From: an uncultured Spirochaetaceae bacterium
Lineage (GTDB): Bacteria > Spirochaetota > Spirochaetia > Treponematales > Treponemataceae
NCBI GenBank assembly: GCA_902773215.1
Contig: CACYDQ010000404.1
Span: forward strand, 1 to 9,857
Length of the DNA: 9,857 nt
Direction: 5' to 3'
Position 1 is the stretch's first letter. Each line of letters starts with the position of its first letter. Positions 1-7,039 of the stretch are shown in pieces. Under the pieces are notes generated by a model. It did not search any database and was not told where the DNA came from. It saw only the letters and a list, made by a program, of their open reading frames with translations. Made by a program: the position numbers and the translations under genes.

Positions 1-864
1 GGCCTGCTTCTTGCTCTCCTCCAAGTCAAAGAGCCTCGCACGCAGGACGCGCCACGCCTTGGCCTTGTTCTTTATCTGGCTCTTCTCATCCTGCTGGATG
101 ACGACGATGCCCGTCGGGATGTGGGTCAAGCGGACCGCTGAGTCCGTCGTGTTGACGCACTGGCCGCCCGGGCCTCCCGCCCGCATCACGTCCACGCGCA
201 CGTCCTCGGGCTTTATGTCAATCTCGGTCTCCTCGGCCTCGGGCAGGACTGCCACCGTGGCGGTGGAAGTCTGGAGCCGCCCCTGTGCTTCGGTCGCGGG
301 AACGCGCTGGACGCGGTGCACGCCGCTCTCCCAGCGGAGGGTCCCGTAGACGAACTTGCCGCTTATGGACGTGACTATCTTGTTGAAGCCTCCGACCTCG
401 GTCTCCTGGGCTTCCATCGTCTCGGTCTTCCAGCCCTTGCGGTCGGCAAGGTGGATATACATCTCCCAGAGGTCGCGGACAAAGAGGCTCGCCTCGTCGC
501 CGCCCGCCGCACTGCGGATTTCCAGGATGATGTTCTTCTCATCCAGCGGATCCGGTGGAATGAGGAGGAACTTGAGCTTTTCTTCCAGCACGGGCTTCTG
601 GGCCTCATACTCGTTCAGCTCCTCGCGGGCCAGCTCCTTCATGTCGTGGTCGTCCTCTTCCGTGATGAGCCGGGTGTCGTCCTCTATACCCTTGAGGACC
701 CGCTTGTACTCCCCGTACAGCTCCATCAGCTCGGAAAGGTGCTGGTGCTCCCGCATGACCTCCTTGTACTTCTTCTGATCCTTGACCAGAGCGGCATCGG
801 AGACGAGAGCCTTCACCTCCTCAAAACGGACGGAAAGGCTTTCGAGCTTCTTGATTAAATCCAT
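1..864 (-). CDS. prfA: Peptide chain release factor 1 (RF1), 3'-truncated by window edge
   Basis: RF1 recognises UAA and UAG in the ribosomal A site and triggers hydrolysis of the peptidyl-tRNA ester. The 288 visible codons run in frame to the left edge; RF1 is usually about 355-360 residues, so roughly 70 C-terminal residues lie outside. Seen: a charged helical N-terminal region (about 1-100), the domain 2/4 core with [12 protein letters not shown] (117-128), the stop-codon-reading tripeptide PAT (189-191), which is the RF1 signature (RF2 has SPF), and the catalytic loop [15 protein letters not shown] (231-245) with GGQ at 233-235. Many RF1 proteins have GAGGQHVN, so Pro232 and Cys236 are variants. 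The ATG at 864 follows a GGGATA Shine-Dalgarno-like stretch at 871-876. The gene lies 63 bp after the asd stop on the same strand, with a terminator-like hairpin in between. Confidence 0.96.
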   Translation of the reverse strand, partial: MDLIKKLESLSVRFEEVKALVSDAALVKDQKKYKEVMREHQHLSELMELYGEYKRVLKGIEDDTRLITEEDDHDMKELAREELNEYEAQKPVLEEKLKFLLIPPDPLDEKNIILEIRSAAGGDEASLFVRDLWEMYIHLADRKGWKTETMEAQETEVGGFNKIVTSISGKFVYGTLRWESGVHRVQRVPATEAQGRLQTSTATVAVLPEAEETEIDIKPEDVRVDVMRAGGPGGQCVNTTDSAVRLTHIPTGIVVIQQDEKSQIKNKAKAWRVLRARLFDLEESKKQA

Positions 865-876
865 ATGTTCTATCCC

Positions 877-919
877 AAAAAAATGTGCGCCCCCGGAACA
901 CAGAGAAGCCCCGGGAGCG
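877..919 (-). terminator. Terminator-like hairpin between asd and prfA
   Basis: On the minus strand CGCTCCCGG (919-911) pairs with CCGGGGGCG (896-888), giving a 9-bp stem with one G-U pair and a 14-nt loop. The spacer CACA and a run of seven T (883-877) follow. The wobble makes the stem better on the minus than the plus strand, so it fits transcripts leaving asd. The T run ends right at the prfA Shine-Dalgarno region, leaving no room for a prfA promoter downstream. Any prfA transcript starting upstream must therefore carry this hairpin in its leader or read through it. The 4-nt spacer before the T run makes full termination uncertain. Confidence 0.55.
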
Positions 920-927
920 TAGTTACA

Positions 928-2025
928 TCAGTCGAAGTATCCCTTCGCCTTCAAAAGCTCGGCGTTGAGGATGCCGCCCAGGGCAGCACCGCGCTTGGTG
1001 TTGTGACTCAGGGCGATGAACTTCACGTCAAAGACCGGGCATTCGCGCAGACGGCCGATGACGCATGCCATTCCCTTCTCGGTCTCCCTGTCCCGCCGGG
1101 GCTGGGGCCGGTTCTGCTCGTGGCGCACGACGATAGGATGCTCGGGCGCGGACGGCAGGGCAAGCTCCTGCGGCACGGACCGGTAGGAAGTCCACACCCG
1201 CTCAATCTCCGCGAGAGAGGGCTTCTTGCCTTCCGGCAGGTCAAACTCCAGGCTGACGATAGCCGTGTGCCCGTCTATGACCGGAACCCTCGTGCAGGTG
1301 GAGCTGACGAGCGGCGCGGAGGCGTTCTCGATGCTGTCACCGGCGACGCGGCCCAGAATCTTCAGGCACTCCTTCTCGGTCTTCTCCTCCTCGCCCCCGA
1401 TGAAGGGAACGATGTTGTCTATCATGTCGTAGGAGGGAACGCCGGGGTATCCCGCGCCGCTCACCGCCTGCTCGGTCGTCACGATCATCCGCTTGACGGG
1501 GTAGCCCGCCTGAATCAGCGCATGGAGGGGCATCATGTAGGTCTGGAGCGAACAGTTGGGCTTGACGACGATGAAGCCCTTGTCCCAGCCGTGGTGCTGC
1601 CGCTGCTTGGCGATGATGTCCAGATGGGCAAAGTTTATCTCGGGCACGAGCATGGGAACGTCGCTTGTCCAGCGGTTCGCGCTCGCGTTGGAGACTACCG
1701 GAATGCCCTCGGCGGCATAGCGCTCCTCAAGGGCCTTGATCTCGTCCTTGGACATCTCCAGGGCGGAGAAAACGAAGCGGCACTTGCCCAGGGCCTTCTT
1801 CTCGTCATTCGCGTCCTCGACGACAAGGGGGGCGACCGCGGCGGGGATGTCCGCCCCGATGAGCCAGCGGTTCTCAACCGCATCGGCATACTTCTTGCCC
1901 GCGCTCCGGGGAGAGGCCGCCACGTAAGTGACCTCGAACCACGGATGATCCTCAAGCAGTTTTATGTAACGCTGGCCGACCATGCCGGTCGCACCCAGAA
2001 CTCCTACCGGTATTTTTCCGCTCAT
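928..2025 (-). CDS. asd: Aspartate-semialdehyde dehydrogenase (archaeal/fungal-type)
   Basis: This enzyme reduces L-4-aspartyl phosphate to aspartate-4-semialdehyde with NADPH, the branch point to diaminopimelate/lysine and to threonine/methionine. With the start at 2025 the protein has 365 residues, normal for the family. Seen: the dinucleotide-binding loop GATGMVGQRY (11-20), the catalytic cysteine in VKPNCSLQT (Cys158), the conserved VPVIDGHTA segment (His253), NRPQPRRDR, and the C-terminal NTKRGAALGG cofactor motif. The form of the Cys and His motifs resembles the archaeal/fungal branch rather than the E. coli type. The start is chosen because ATG 2025 overlaps the dapA stop (ATGA) and has AAGGAG about 9 nt upstream. 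An in-frame GTG at 2034 is three codons longer but would directly abut that Shine-Dalgarno sequence. asd follows dapA and the two are very probably translationally coupled. Confidence 0.95.
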   Translation of the reverse strand: MSGKIPVGVLGATGMVGQRYIKLLEDHPWFEVTYVAASPRSAGKKYADAVENRWLIGADIPAAVAPLVVEDANDEKKALGKCRFVFSALEMSKDEIKALEERYAAEGIPVVSNASANRWTSDVPMLVPEINFAHLDIIAKQRQHHGWDKGFIVVKPNCSLQTYMMPLHALIQAGYPVKRMIVTTEQAVSGAGYPGVPSYDMIDNIVPFIGGEEEKTEKECLKILGRVAGDSIENASAPLVSSTCTRVPVIDGHTAIVSLEFDLPEGKKPSLAEIERVWTSYRSVPQELALPSAPEHPIVVRHEQNRPQPRRDRETEKGMACVIGRLRECPVFDVKFIALSHNTKRGAALGGILNAELLKAKGYFD

Positions 2026-2948
2026 ATTCCGCACTCCTTGATGGCGTTCCTGATGATTTCCTGAGCCTCCGCCCTCGCCTCGACGATCGGCAGGCGGCAG
2101 GTTCCCGCGCTTATCCCCTCCATGCCGGAGGTCTGGGCCTTGTAGTTCATCGCATACTTGATGCTGGACGGATTGCCGTCGCAGAAGGCCGCGCGGAAGA
2201 AGGGCTGCAGGCGGTAGTGAATCTTGCGTGCCGCCGCTATGTCACCCTTCAGGCAGTCATGCACCAGCTCGGTCATAAGGCCGGGAATCAGGTTGGTCAC
2301 GACGCTGATGACACCGTCCCCGCCCGCCGCCATCAGTGGCAGGGTCAGGGAGTCGTCGCCGGACATGACGGAGAAGTCCGGGTGGCGCGAGACCACCTTC
2401 TCGATGACTTCCATCATCTGGCTGATGCTGCCGCTCGCCTCCTTGACGCCCGCGATGTTCGGCAGGTCGGCGATGCGCATGAGCGTGGGTACGGTGATGT
2501 TCTTGCCCGTCCGTCCCTGTATGTTGTAGACGATAATGGGAATGCCGACCTTGGAGACGGCCTCGAAGTGGCGGAAAATTCCCTCGTCGCTCGGCTTGTT
2601 GTAGTAGGGGGTCACTACGAGGGCGTAGTCCGCCCCCTTGTCCTTGGCGCGCTTGACGTAGCGGACGGCATCCAGAGTGTTGTTGCTTCCGGCACCGGCA
2701 AGAACCTTCACGTCCTTGCCCTGCTTCTTGTTCCACTCGCGGACCGCGGGAATTACGATGTCGAGGAGCTTGTCCTCCTCATCCTCGCTGAGCGTCGGGG
2801 TCTCGCCGCTGGTTCCGAGCGGCAAAAGGCCGTCGATACCCTGCTCCAGCTGGAAACGGACGTTCCGGGCAAAGCCCTCATAATCAACGGAACCGTCCCC
2901 GTTCATCGGCGTAATCATCGCCGTGTAGGATCCATGCATCTTGGACAT
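2022..2948 (-). CDS. dapA: 4-hydroxy-tetrahydrodipicolinate synthase
   Basis: DapA condenses pyruvate with aspartate-4-semialdehyde, the first committed step of lysine/diaminopimelate synthesis, in the cytoplasm. The 308 residues match a class I TIM-barrel aldolase of the DapA/NAL family. Seen: GTSGETPTLS (45-54, the pyruvate-binding Thr-Thr/Ser pair at 46-47), VTPYYNKP (112-119), the catalytic Tyr141 in YNIQGRTG with Arg146 at the substrate-carboxylate position, and the Schiff-base Lys169 in AGVKEASG. The full set of catalytic residues favours DapA over sialate lyase, and linkage to asd, whose product it consumes, supports this. The ATG at 2948 is preceded by GGGGG with a 5-nt gap; a second in-frame ATG at 2939 is less well placed. 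The gene heads the dapA-asd unit and has its own candidate promoter. Confidence 0.95.
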   Translation of the reverse strand: MSKMHGSYTAMITPMNGDGSVDYEGFARNVRFQLEQGIDGLLPLGTSGETPTLSEDEEDKLLDIVIPAVREWNKKQGKDVKVLAGAGSNNTLDAVRYVKRAKDKGADYALVVTPYYNKPSDEGIFRHFEAVSKVGIPIIVYNIQGRTGKNITVPTLMRIADLPNIAGVKEASGSISQMMEVIEKVVSRHPDFSVMSGDDSLTLPLMAAGGDGVISVVTNLIPGLMTELVHDCLKGDIAAARKIHYRLQPFFRAAFCDGNPSSIKYAMNYKAQTSGMEGISAGTCRLPIVEARAEAQEIIRNAIKECGI

Positions 2949-2977
2949 ATTGTCCCCCTATAGACAAAATCTAACCG

Positions 2978-3006
2978 ATTATTCCATATTTAGGAAGATT
3001 TTGCAA
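2978..3006 (-). promoter_or_regulatory. Candidate sigma-70-type promoter of dapA-asd
   Basis: Reading the minus strand, TTGCAA (3006-3001), a 17-bp spacer and AATAAT (2983-2978) match the -35 and -10 consensus at 4/6 and 5/6 positions. The expected start near 2971 leaves a leader of about 23 nt that holds the GGGGG ribosome-binding site. This is too short for a lysine riboswitch. A split palindrome, CAGGCC-AA-GGCCTG (3019-3032), sits just upstream of the -35 and could be an operator, though nothing else supports that. Confidence 0.5.
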
Positions 3007-3150
3007 CAGGGGGTCCAGCAGGCCAAGGCCTGGGTTTCTGACGAGCCCCGCCACAACACACCGGGCAGAAGCAGGTTATCATTCTATACTCGGAGCAGGT
3101 CTTTACGGAAACAAAAAATTATGCTTCAATAAGACAAATGGAGGAAACGC

Positions 3151-3765
3151 ATGAAGAATAAGAATATAGGGAGAGCTTTTTTCCTGGCATTCGTGCTGGC
3201 GGCAAGCCAGAGCCTGTCCGGTTGCTTTCTGATTGAGAACGAGATTGTCAGGCTGGATCAGAACGTGGAGGAGGCGCAGAGCAACATCGCCACCCAGTAC
3301 GACAACAAGCTGCGCCGCATCCCGGAGCTTCTGCAGGTAGTCAAGGCATCCAAGAATGCGGAGATAGAGGCAATGGTCAGCGTCATAGAGGAGCGGGCCA
3401 AGGCCGCAGGACAGATTAAGCTGGACGCTTCCACGGTGTCCGACCCGGATAAGATGGCCCAGTTCCAGAAGGCGCAGGCAGAACTGAACGCCGGGCTGGG
3501 ACGACTCATGGTCGTCAGCGAGCAGTACCCGGATTTCAAGTTCCCGGATCAGTTCACGGGCCTGATGACCGAGATCGAGGGGGCAAACAACCGCATCACG
3601 GTGGCGCAGACCCGCTACAACAAGGCGGTCAAGGAGTTCAATACATACATCCTCAGCTTCCCCGGCAACACAGTCGCGGCGAAGAAGGGCTACGAAAAGA
3701 AAGTCCCATTCCAGTCCGACATGGACGTAACCAAGCCCGTAGGGGCGATGGATCTGGACCTGTAG
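3151..3765 (+). CDS. lemA: LemA family lipoprotein
   Basis: LemA proteins are membrane-anchored helical-bundle proteins of unsettled function, often encoded beside TPM/YgcG proteins, as here. The 204 residues begin with a short basic stretch, a hydrophobic segment (about 8-20) and the lipobox LSGC (22-25), so Cys25 is the likely lipidated residue; many LemA proteins have an uncleaved N-terminal helix instead. The body carries the family pattern NVEEAQSNIATQYDNKLRRIPEL (about 38-60), SEQYPDFK (123-130), and RITVAQTRYNKAVKEFNTYILSFPGN (148-173). GGAGGA at 3140-3145 serves the ATG. The stop is TAG, after which the frame stays open for 23 more codons and closes with TAA inside the next gene's start region. 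The product is probably periplasm-facing on the inner or outer membrane. It heads the TPM gene array, 61 bp upstream of its first member. Confidence 0.92.
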   Translation: MKNKNIGRAFFLAFVLAASQSLSGCFLIENEIVRLDQNVEEAQSNIATQYDNKLRRIPELLQVVKASKNAEIEAMVSVIEERAKAAGQIKLDASTVSDPDKMAQFQKAQAELNAGLGRLMVVSEQYPDFKFPDQFTGLMTEIEGANNRITVAQTRYNKAVKEFNTYILSFPGNTVAAKKGYEKKVPFQSDMDVTKPVGAMDLDL

Positions 3766-3826
3766 CACGAGTTCAAGGATTCCTACAATTCGGCAATCAT
3801 GGTAGGCAACGAAGGAGCGACAGCGA

Positions 3827-4756
3827 ATGAGCCGTAAGCACAAGATTGTTCTCGGTATTCTTGGAGCCATCGTGCTTTTGGACATATTTTTTTTCTTCCT
3901 GCTTTGCACGTCCGACTCCAACGGCAAGAATTCCCCGCCGCAAGCCGTCACGGAGCAGACCGGACAGACACAGACTTTCTCCCGGGACGGCGACGGCCTG
4001 TACGAGTGGACGGGCAGCTTCGTCCTGGATGCGGCAGGCATGCTGTCTGCTGTCCAGAACGAGGAGCTTGCGGGCTACCTCCTGAACCTGAACGACACGA
4101 CGGGCGTGCAGATTGCCGTGCTGACCGTGCCGACGACGGACGGAGAGCCGATACACGACTTCGCCGTGCGGCATTTTGAGAAGTGGCAGTTGGGCCAAGA
4201 AGGAACGGACAACGGGGCTCTGCTCACGGTCGCGCTCGCCGACCGCAAGACGGACATCACGACCGGCGACGGGACGGAAGGGGTGTTGACGGACATCCTC
4301 TGCAAGAAGATTCTGGACGACCTGCTGGCCCCCGCAATCCGCGAGGAAAAGTACGGTGAAGGCATCACCAGCGCAGTCCGTAACATGGCGGGTATCATCA
4401 CTCAAGACGACTCGCTCGTCACGAGTCAGGACAGCCCCCCCGAAGAGAAAACAGACGATCCTTTCGGAATTCTGGCAGGCCTTGCCATACTCGCCTTGGG
4501 AATCATTCCCTTCTACATACTTTTCGTCATTCTTTCCAGGCTCCCCTTTATGATTTTTGATATCATCCGCTACGGTCCCCCCGACTCCGCAGGCGAATTC
4601 TTTGAAGAACTCTTCTTTAACGATGAGGATGGCATTATCGGATTGTTCTCATTTGGCCGTGACGGCGGTGGCGGCAGCGGAGGGGGAGGAAGCAGCTCCT
4701 CCCGGTCCGGCGGAGGAGGCCGCACGTCCGGCGGCGGTGCGAGCAGCAGCTGGTAA
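3827..4756 (+). CDS. TPM-domain (YgcG-type) membrane protein 1
   Basis: This 309-residue protein has an N-terminal membrane anchor (about 7-27, with no good lipobox or cleavage site), a TPM domain (about 65-191) and a second hydrophobic region (about 213-247). Its tail is Gly/Ser-rich and ends SGGGGRTSGGGASSSW. TPM motifs seen are SFVLDAAGMLS (64-74), TGVQIAVLTV (92-101), FEKWQLGQ (117-124), TDNGALLTVAL (127-137), TDITTGDGTEGVLTD (142-156) and KYGEGITSAVRNMAGII (175-191). The TPM fold is known from plant TLP18.3, where phosphatase and photosystem-repair roles are reported; bacterial members mostly have no assigned reaction. GAAGGAG at 3811-3817 precedes the ATG. The domain is probably exposed on the outer face of the membrane, as expected of a LemA partner. 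Its TPM domain and post-membrane GPPDSAGEFF stretch most resemble the third gene of the array. Confidence 0.9.
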   Translation: MSRKHKIVLGILGAIVLLDIFFFFLLCTSDSNGKNSPPQAVTEQTGQTQTFSRDGDGLYEWTGSFVLDAAGMLSAVQNEELAGYLLNLNDTTGVQIAVLTVPTTDGEPIHDFAVRHFEKWQLGQEGTDNGALLTVALADRKTDITTGDGTEGVLTDILCKKILDDLLAPAIREEKYGEGITSAVRNMAGIITQDDSLVTSQDSPPEEKTDDPFGILAGLAILALGIIPFYILFVILSRLPFMIFDIIRYGPPDSAGEFFEELFFNDEDGIIGLFSFGRDGGGGSGGGGSSSSRSGGGGRTSGGGASSSW

Positions 4757-4786
4757 GCAAAAACCCGGAGAATTGAAGAGGTATCC
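4751..4786 (+). repeat. Duplicated gene junction, copy 1
   Basis: TGGTAAGCAAAAA at 4751-4763 (final Trp codon, stop and following bases) and GAGAATTGAAGAGGTA at 4768-4783 (leader with ribosome-binding site) recur exactly at the next junction. The pair shows that the duplicated unit included intergenic DNA, not only coding sequence. Confidence 0.85.
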
Positions 4787-6169
4787 ATGGACAAGAAGCG
4801 AATGACCTTCAAGGCATTTTTTATCTCCCTGCTCGCGGTGCTCTCGCTGCAGGCAGCCGTACCACAGGCAAACCAAGCACAGGGCTTCACAACGGACAAG
4901 GACGGCCTCTACGAGTGGGCGGGCCCCGTCATGGACGTGGCCGGCCTCTTGACCCCGGAGGACAGGGGCGACTTGGAGACCTTCCTGAATCAGCTGCAAG
5001 CGGACACGGGCATTCCGCTTGCCGTGATGGTCGTCCCAAGCATGAACGGAGATGCGGCATTCTGCACGAAGCACCTCCAGAAATGGCAAAAGGAACAGGC
5101 CGCATTTGAAAGCGGGGCACTGCTCACCATCGCGACCAGCGACAACCGGGTCGGCATAGGGAAAGGGAAAAAGGCCTTGGAACGGCTCACCCCGGAGCTG
5201 ACGGACCAGGTGTTCGACGACTACCTCATACCCGACTACTCGGCGGGTAGGAAAGCCGAAAGCATCCGCAAGGCCGTGCTCAGGACGGCAGTCATACTCA
5301 GCGGGGACGAGTCGCTTACGTTCCAGAGGTCCAAGCAGGCCCTCATGGTCAAGCCCGTCCAGGCGGAGTACCGCACGGACAAGAACGGCCTCTACGAGTG
5401 GACGGGCAGCTTCGTCCTGGACGCGGCGGACATCCTGTCAGCCGCCCAGTACGGGGAGCTTGCGGGATACCTTTTGGATCTGAACGACAGCACGGGCGTG
5501 CAGATTGCGGTGCTCACCGTGCCGACGGCCGACGGGGAGCCGGTGCACGACTTCGCCGTCCGCCACTTCGACAAATGGAAGCTGGGGCAGAAGGGCGTGG
5601 ACAACGGTGCCCTGCTGACAATCGTGATGGACTCGCACGACCTTGACATCACGACCGGCGACGGCACGGAAGGCGTGCTGACCGACATATTGTGCAAGCG
5701 GATTATCGACGACGTGCTGGTTCCCGCCTTCCGCGGGGGAACACAGGGAAAAGGCGTCATCAGCGCGGTCCACAACATGGCGGGCATCATCACGCAGGAC
5801 GACTCGCTCGTCACGGTGTCCCGGTCGGGCGGAGAAGCAGAAGATGCCAAGTGGTACGAAATTCTCGGCGGCGCAGCGATTTTCTTTCTGCTCATGTTTT
5901 TTGTCGGGAAGGCCATCATAGGACGGATAAAAGACATTCTGGAAGTGGTTGGAATCATCAAGCCCAAATATACAGGCGGCGGCTCATCGTATTCCGGCAG
6001 CTCGTACTCGTCGGACTCGTATTCGTCCAGAAGCTCGTATTCATCATCAAGCTCCTACTCGTCCAGCTCGTATTCGTCCCGGTCAAGCTCCAGCTCAAGC
6101 TCGTCCAGCTCCTACCGGTCGGGCGGAGGCGGCCGTACGTCAGGCGGCGGCGCGAGCGGCAAGTGGTAA
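4787..6169 (+). CDS. Exported protein with two TPM domains and a Ser/Tyr-rich tail
   Basis: The 460 residues begin with a Sec-type signal peptide (basic MDKKRMTFK, hydrophobic 10-22, likely cleavage near AAVPQANQAQG). TPM domain 1 (about 45-172) is degenerate: DNG is replaced by ESG (108-110), the WxLG motif is lost (KWQKEQ), and the GDGTEG loop is rebuilt as GKGKKALERL. TPM domain 2 (about 205-335) is canonical, with WTGSFVLDAADILS, VDNGALLTIV (271-280) and TTGDGTEGVLTD (289-300). A transmembrane helix (about 358-378) follows, then a low-complexity Ser/Tyr tail (400-445) and the terminal RSGGGGRTSGGGASGKW. The ATG at 4787 lies behind GAAGAGG. The 30-bp gap from the previous gene closely resembles the gap before the next one, pointing to unit duplication. 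Domain 2 is closer to the neighbouring TPM domains than to domain 1, so domain 1 is older or has changed faster. Function unknown beyond the family. Confidence 0.9.
   Translation: MDKKRMTFKAFFISLLAVLSLQAAVPQANQAQGFTTDKDGLYEWAGPVMDVAGLLTPEDRGDLETFLNQLQADTGIPLAVMVVPSMNGDAAFCTKHLQKWQKEQAAFESGALLTIATSDNRVGIGKGKKALERLTPELTDQVFDDYLIPDYSAGRKAESIRKAVLRTAVILSGDESLTFQRSKQALMVKPVQAEYRTDKNGLYEWTGSFVLDAADILSAAQYGELAGYLLDLNDSTGVQIAVLTVPTADGEPVHDFAVRHFDKWKLGQKGVDNGALLTIVMDSHDLDITTGDGTEGVLTDILCKRIIDDVLVPAFRGGTQGKGVISAVHNMAGIITQDDSLVTVSRSGGEAEDAKWYEILGGAAIFFLLMFFVGKAIIGRIKDILEVVGIIKPKYTGGGSSYSGSSYSSDSYSSRSSYSSSSSYSSSSYSSRSSSSSSSSSSYRSGGGGRTSGGGASGKW
5984..6121 (+). repeat. Low-complexity Ser/Tyr-coding repeat
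   Basis: Forty-six codons encode almost only Ser with Tyr every three to six residues (SSYSS-type units) and single Arg, Asp and Gly residues. At DNA level the motif AGCTCGTATTCGTC and its variants recur several times. It sits between the membrane helix and the conserved C-terminal signature, so it probably acts as an extended linker. Slippage within the repeat would change its length in steps. Confidence 0.8.
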
Positions 6170-6198
6170 GCAAAAAACAGAGAATTGAAGAGGTAACT
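6164..6198 (+). repeat. Duplicated gene junction, copy 2
   Basis: This is the second copy: TGGTAAGCAAAAA at 6164-6176 and GAGAATTGAAGAGGTA at 6180-6195, with small differences only in the spacers. The same TGGTAAG occurs at the end of the third TPM gene (7033-7039), but the sequence then departs, so the right-hand boundary of the duplicated unit lies at about 7039. Confidence 0.85.
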
Positions 6199-7038
6199 AT
6201 GAACAAGAAGCAAAGGGGTTTCAAGGCATTTTTCATCACTGCACTTGCCGTACTTGCGGTGCAGGCAACTCCGGCGCAAAGCTTCTCCCGGGACAGCGAG
6301 GGCCTGTACAAGTGGACAGGCAGTTTCGTCCTGGACGTGGCGGGCATGCTGTCCGCCGAACAGAACGAAGAGCTTTCAGGCTACCTCATGGAGCTGAACG
6401 ACACGAAAGGCGTGCAGATTGCCGTGCTGACCGTGCCGACGACTGACGGCGAGCCGGTGCACGACTTCGCAGTGAGGCACTTCGAAAAGTGGCAGCTGGG
6501 CCAGAAGGGCGTGGACAACGGCGCCCTGCTCACGGTCGCACTCGCCGACCGCAGGACGGACATCACGACCGGCGACGGCACGGAAGGAGTGCTGACGGAC
6601 ATATTGTGCAAGCGGATTCTGGACGACCTGCTGTCTCCCGCATTGCGTGAGGAAAAGTACGGAGAAGGCATCACCAGCGCGGTCCGGAACATGGCGGGCA
6701 TCATCACCAAGGACGACTCTCTCGTCTCGCTGCCGGCCACGGGCACCACGATCGAGCGGTCGGCAGAGGAAGAGGACGAGATGGACTTGAAGGGGTTGTT
6801 ATTGTGCGGTTTGATGGGAATTCTGTTCTGCTTTATCGTTATGCTCCCCGCCCGGCTCGTCGCCATGATTTTCGATGGCCCGCCCCACTCCGTGGGAGAA
6901 TTCTTCGCAGGATTCCTCCCACGCAGATGGAGGCGAAGTGGCATGAGAGCTTTCGGTAGCGGTGGAGGAGGAAACAGCTCCTACCGGTCGGGCGGGGGCG
7001 GGCGCACGTCAGGCGGCGGTGCATCCGGCAAGTGGTAA
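6199..7038 (+). CDS. Exported TPM-domain protein 3
   Basis: The 279-residue protein starts with a signal peptide (MNKKQRGFK, hydrophobic 10-22, likely cut after the TPA ending at 26). A canonical TPM domain follows (about 42-170: FVLDVAGMLS, GVQIAVLTV, VDNGALLTVAL at 105-115, TDITTGDGTEGVLTD at 120-134, KYGEGITSAVRNMAGII). Then come an acidic stretch (186-196), a hydrophobic helix (about 199-225), a short basic segment (PRRWRR) and the tail SSYRSGGGGRTSGGGASGKW. The start is set at 6199 because GAAGAGG (6187-6193) precedes it and the signal peptide begins there; the frame is open further upstream only because it overlaps the preceding gene. The N-terminus matches gene 2, the TPM domain and GPPHSVGEFF stretch match gene 1, and the last 20 residues match gene 2. 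This mosaic suggests duplication with recombination between copies. The stop lies one base from the stop of the convergent neighbour. Confidence 0.9.
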   Translation: MNKKQRGFKAFFITALAVLAVQATPAQSFSRDSEGLYKWTGSFVLDVAGMLSAEQNEELSGYLMELNDTKGVQIAVLTVPTTDGEPVHDFAVRHFEKWQLGQKGVDNGALLTVALADRRTDITTGDGTEGVLTDILCKRILDDLLSPALREEKYGEGITSAVRNMAGIITKDDSLVSLPATGTTIERSAEEEDEMDLKGLLLCGLMGILFCFIVMLPARLVAMIFDGPPHSVGEFFAGFLPRRWRRSGMRAFGSGGGGNSSYRSGGGGRTSGGGASGKW

Positions 7039-7039
7039 G

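Noticed and set aside
865..2064. Long plus-strand frame opposite asd
   Set aside because: It is antisense to a fully conserved enzyme gene, has no ribosome-binding site, and its open length follows from the high GC of the third positions of asd.
2949..3000. Lysine riboswitch upstream of dapA
   Set aside because: The predicted leader is only about 23 nt and shows no riboswitch structure.
3001..3150. lemA promoter and a possible small RNA in the dapA-lemA gap
   Set aside because: TATACT (3085-3090) is a fair -10 but no -35 lies at a suitable distance. The CAGGCC-AA-GGCCTG palindrome (3019-3032) has a 2-nt loop and no T run, so neither a firm promoter nor an RNA gene can be claimed.
3103..4041. 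Minus-strand frame opposite lemA and the first TPM gene
   Set aside because: It spans two well-supported genes and their gap with no recognisable domain. It is a GC-driven shadow, as are similar antisense frames in the other TPM genes and dapA.
5692..6196. Upstream extension of the third TPM protein
   Set aside because: This stretch is out of frame within the second TPM gene. The true start at 6199 has a ribosome-binding site and a signal peptide.
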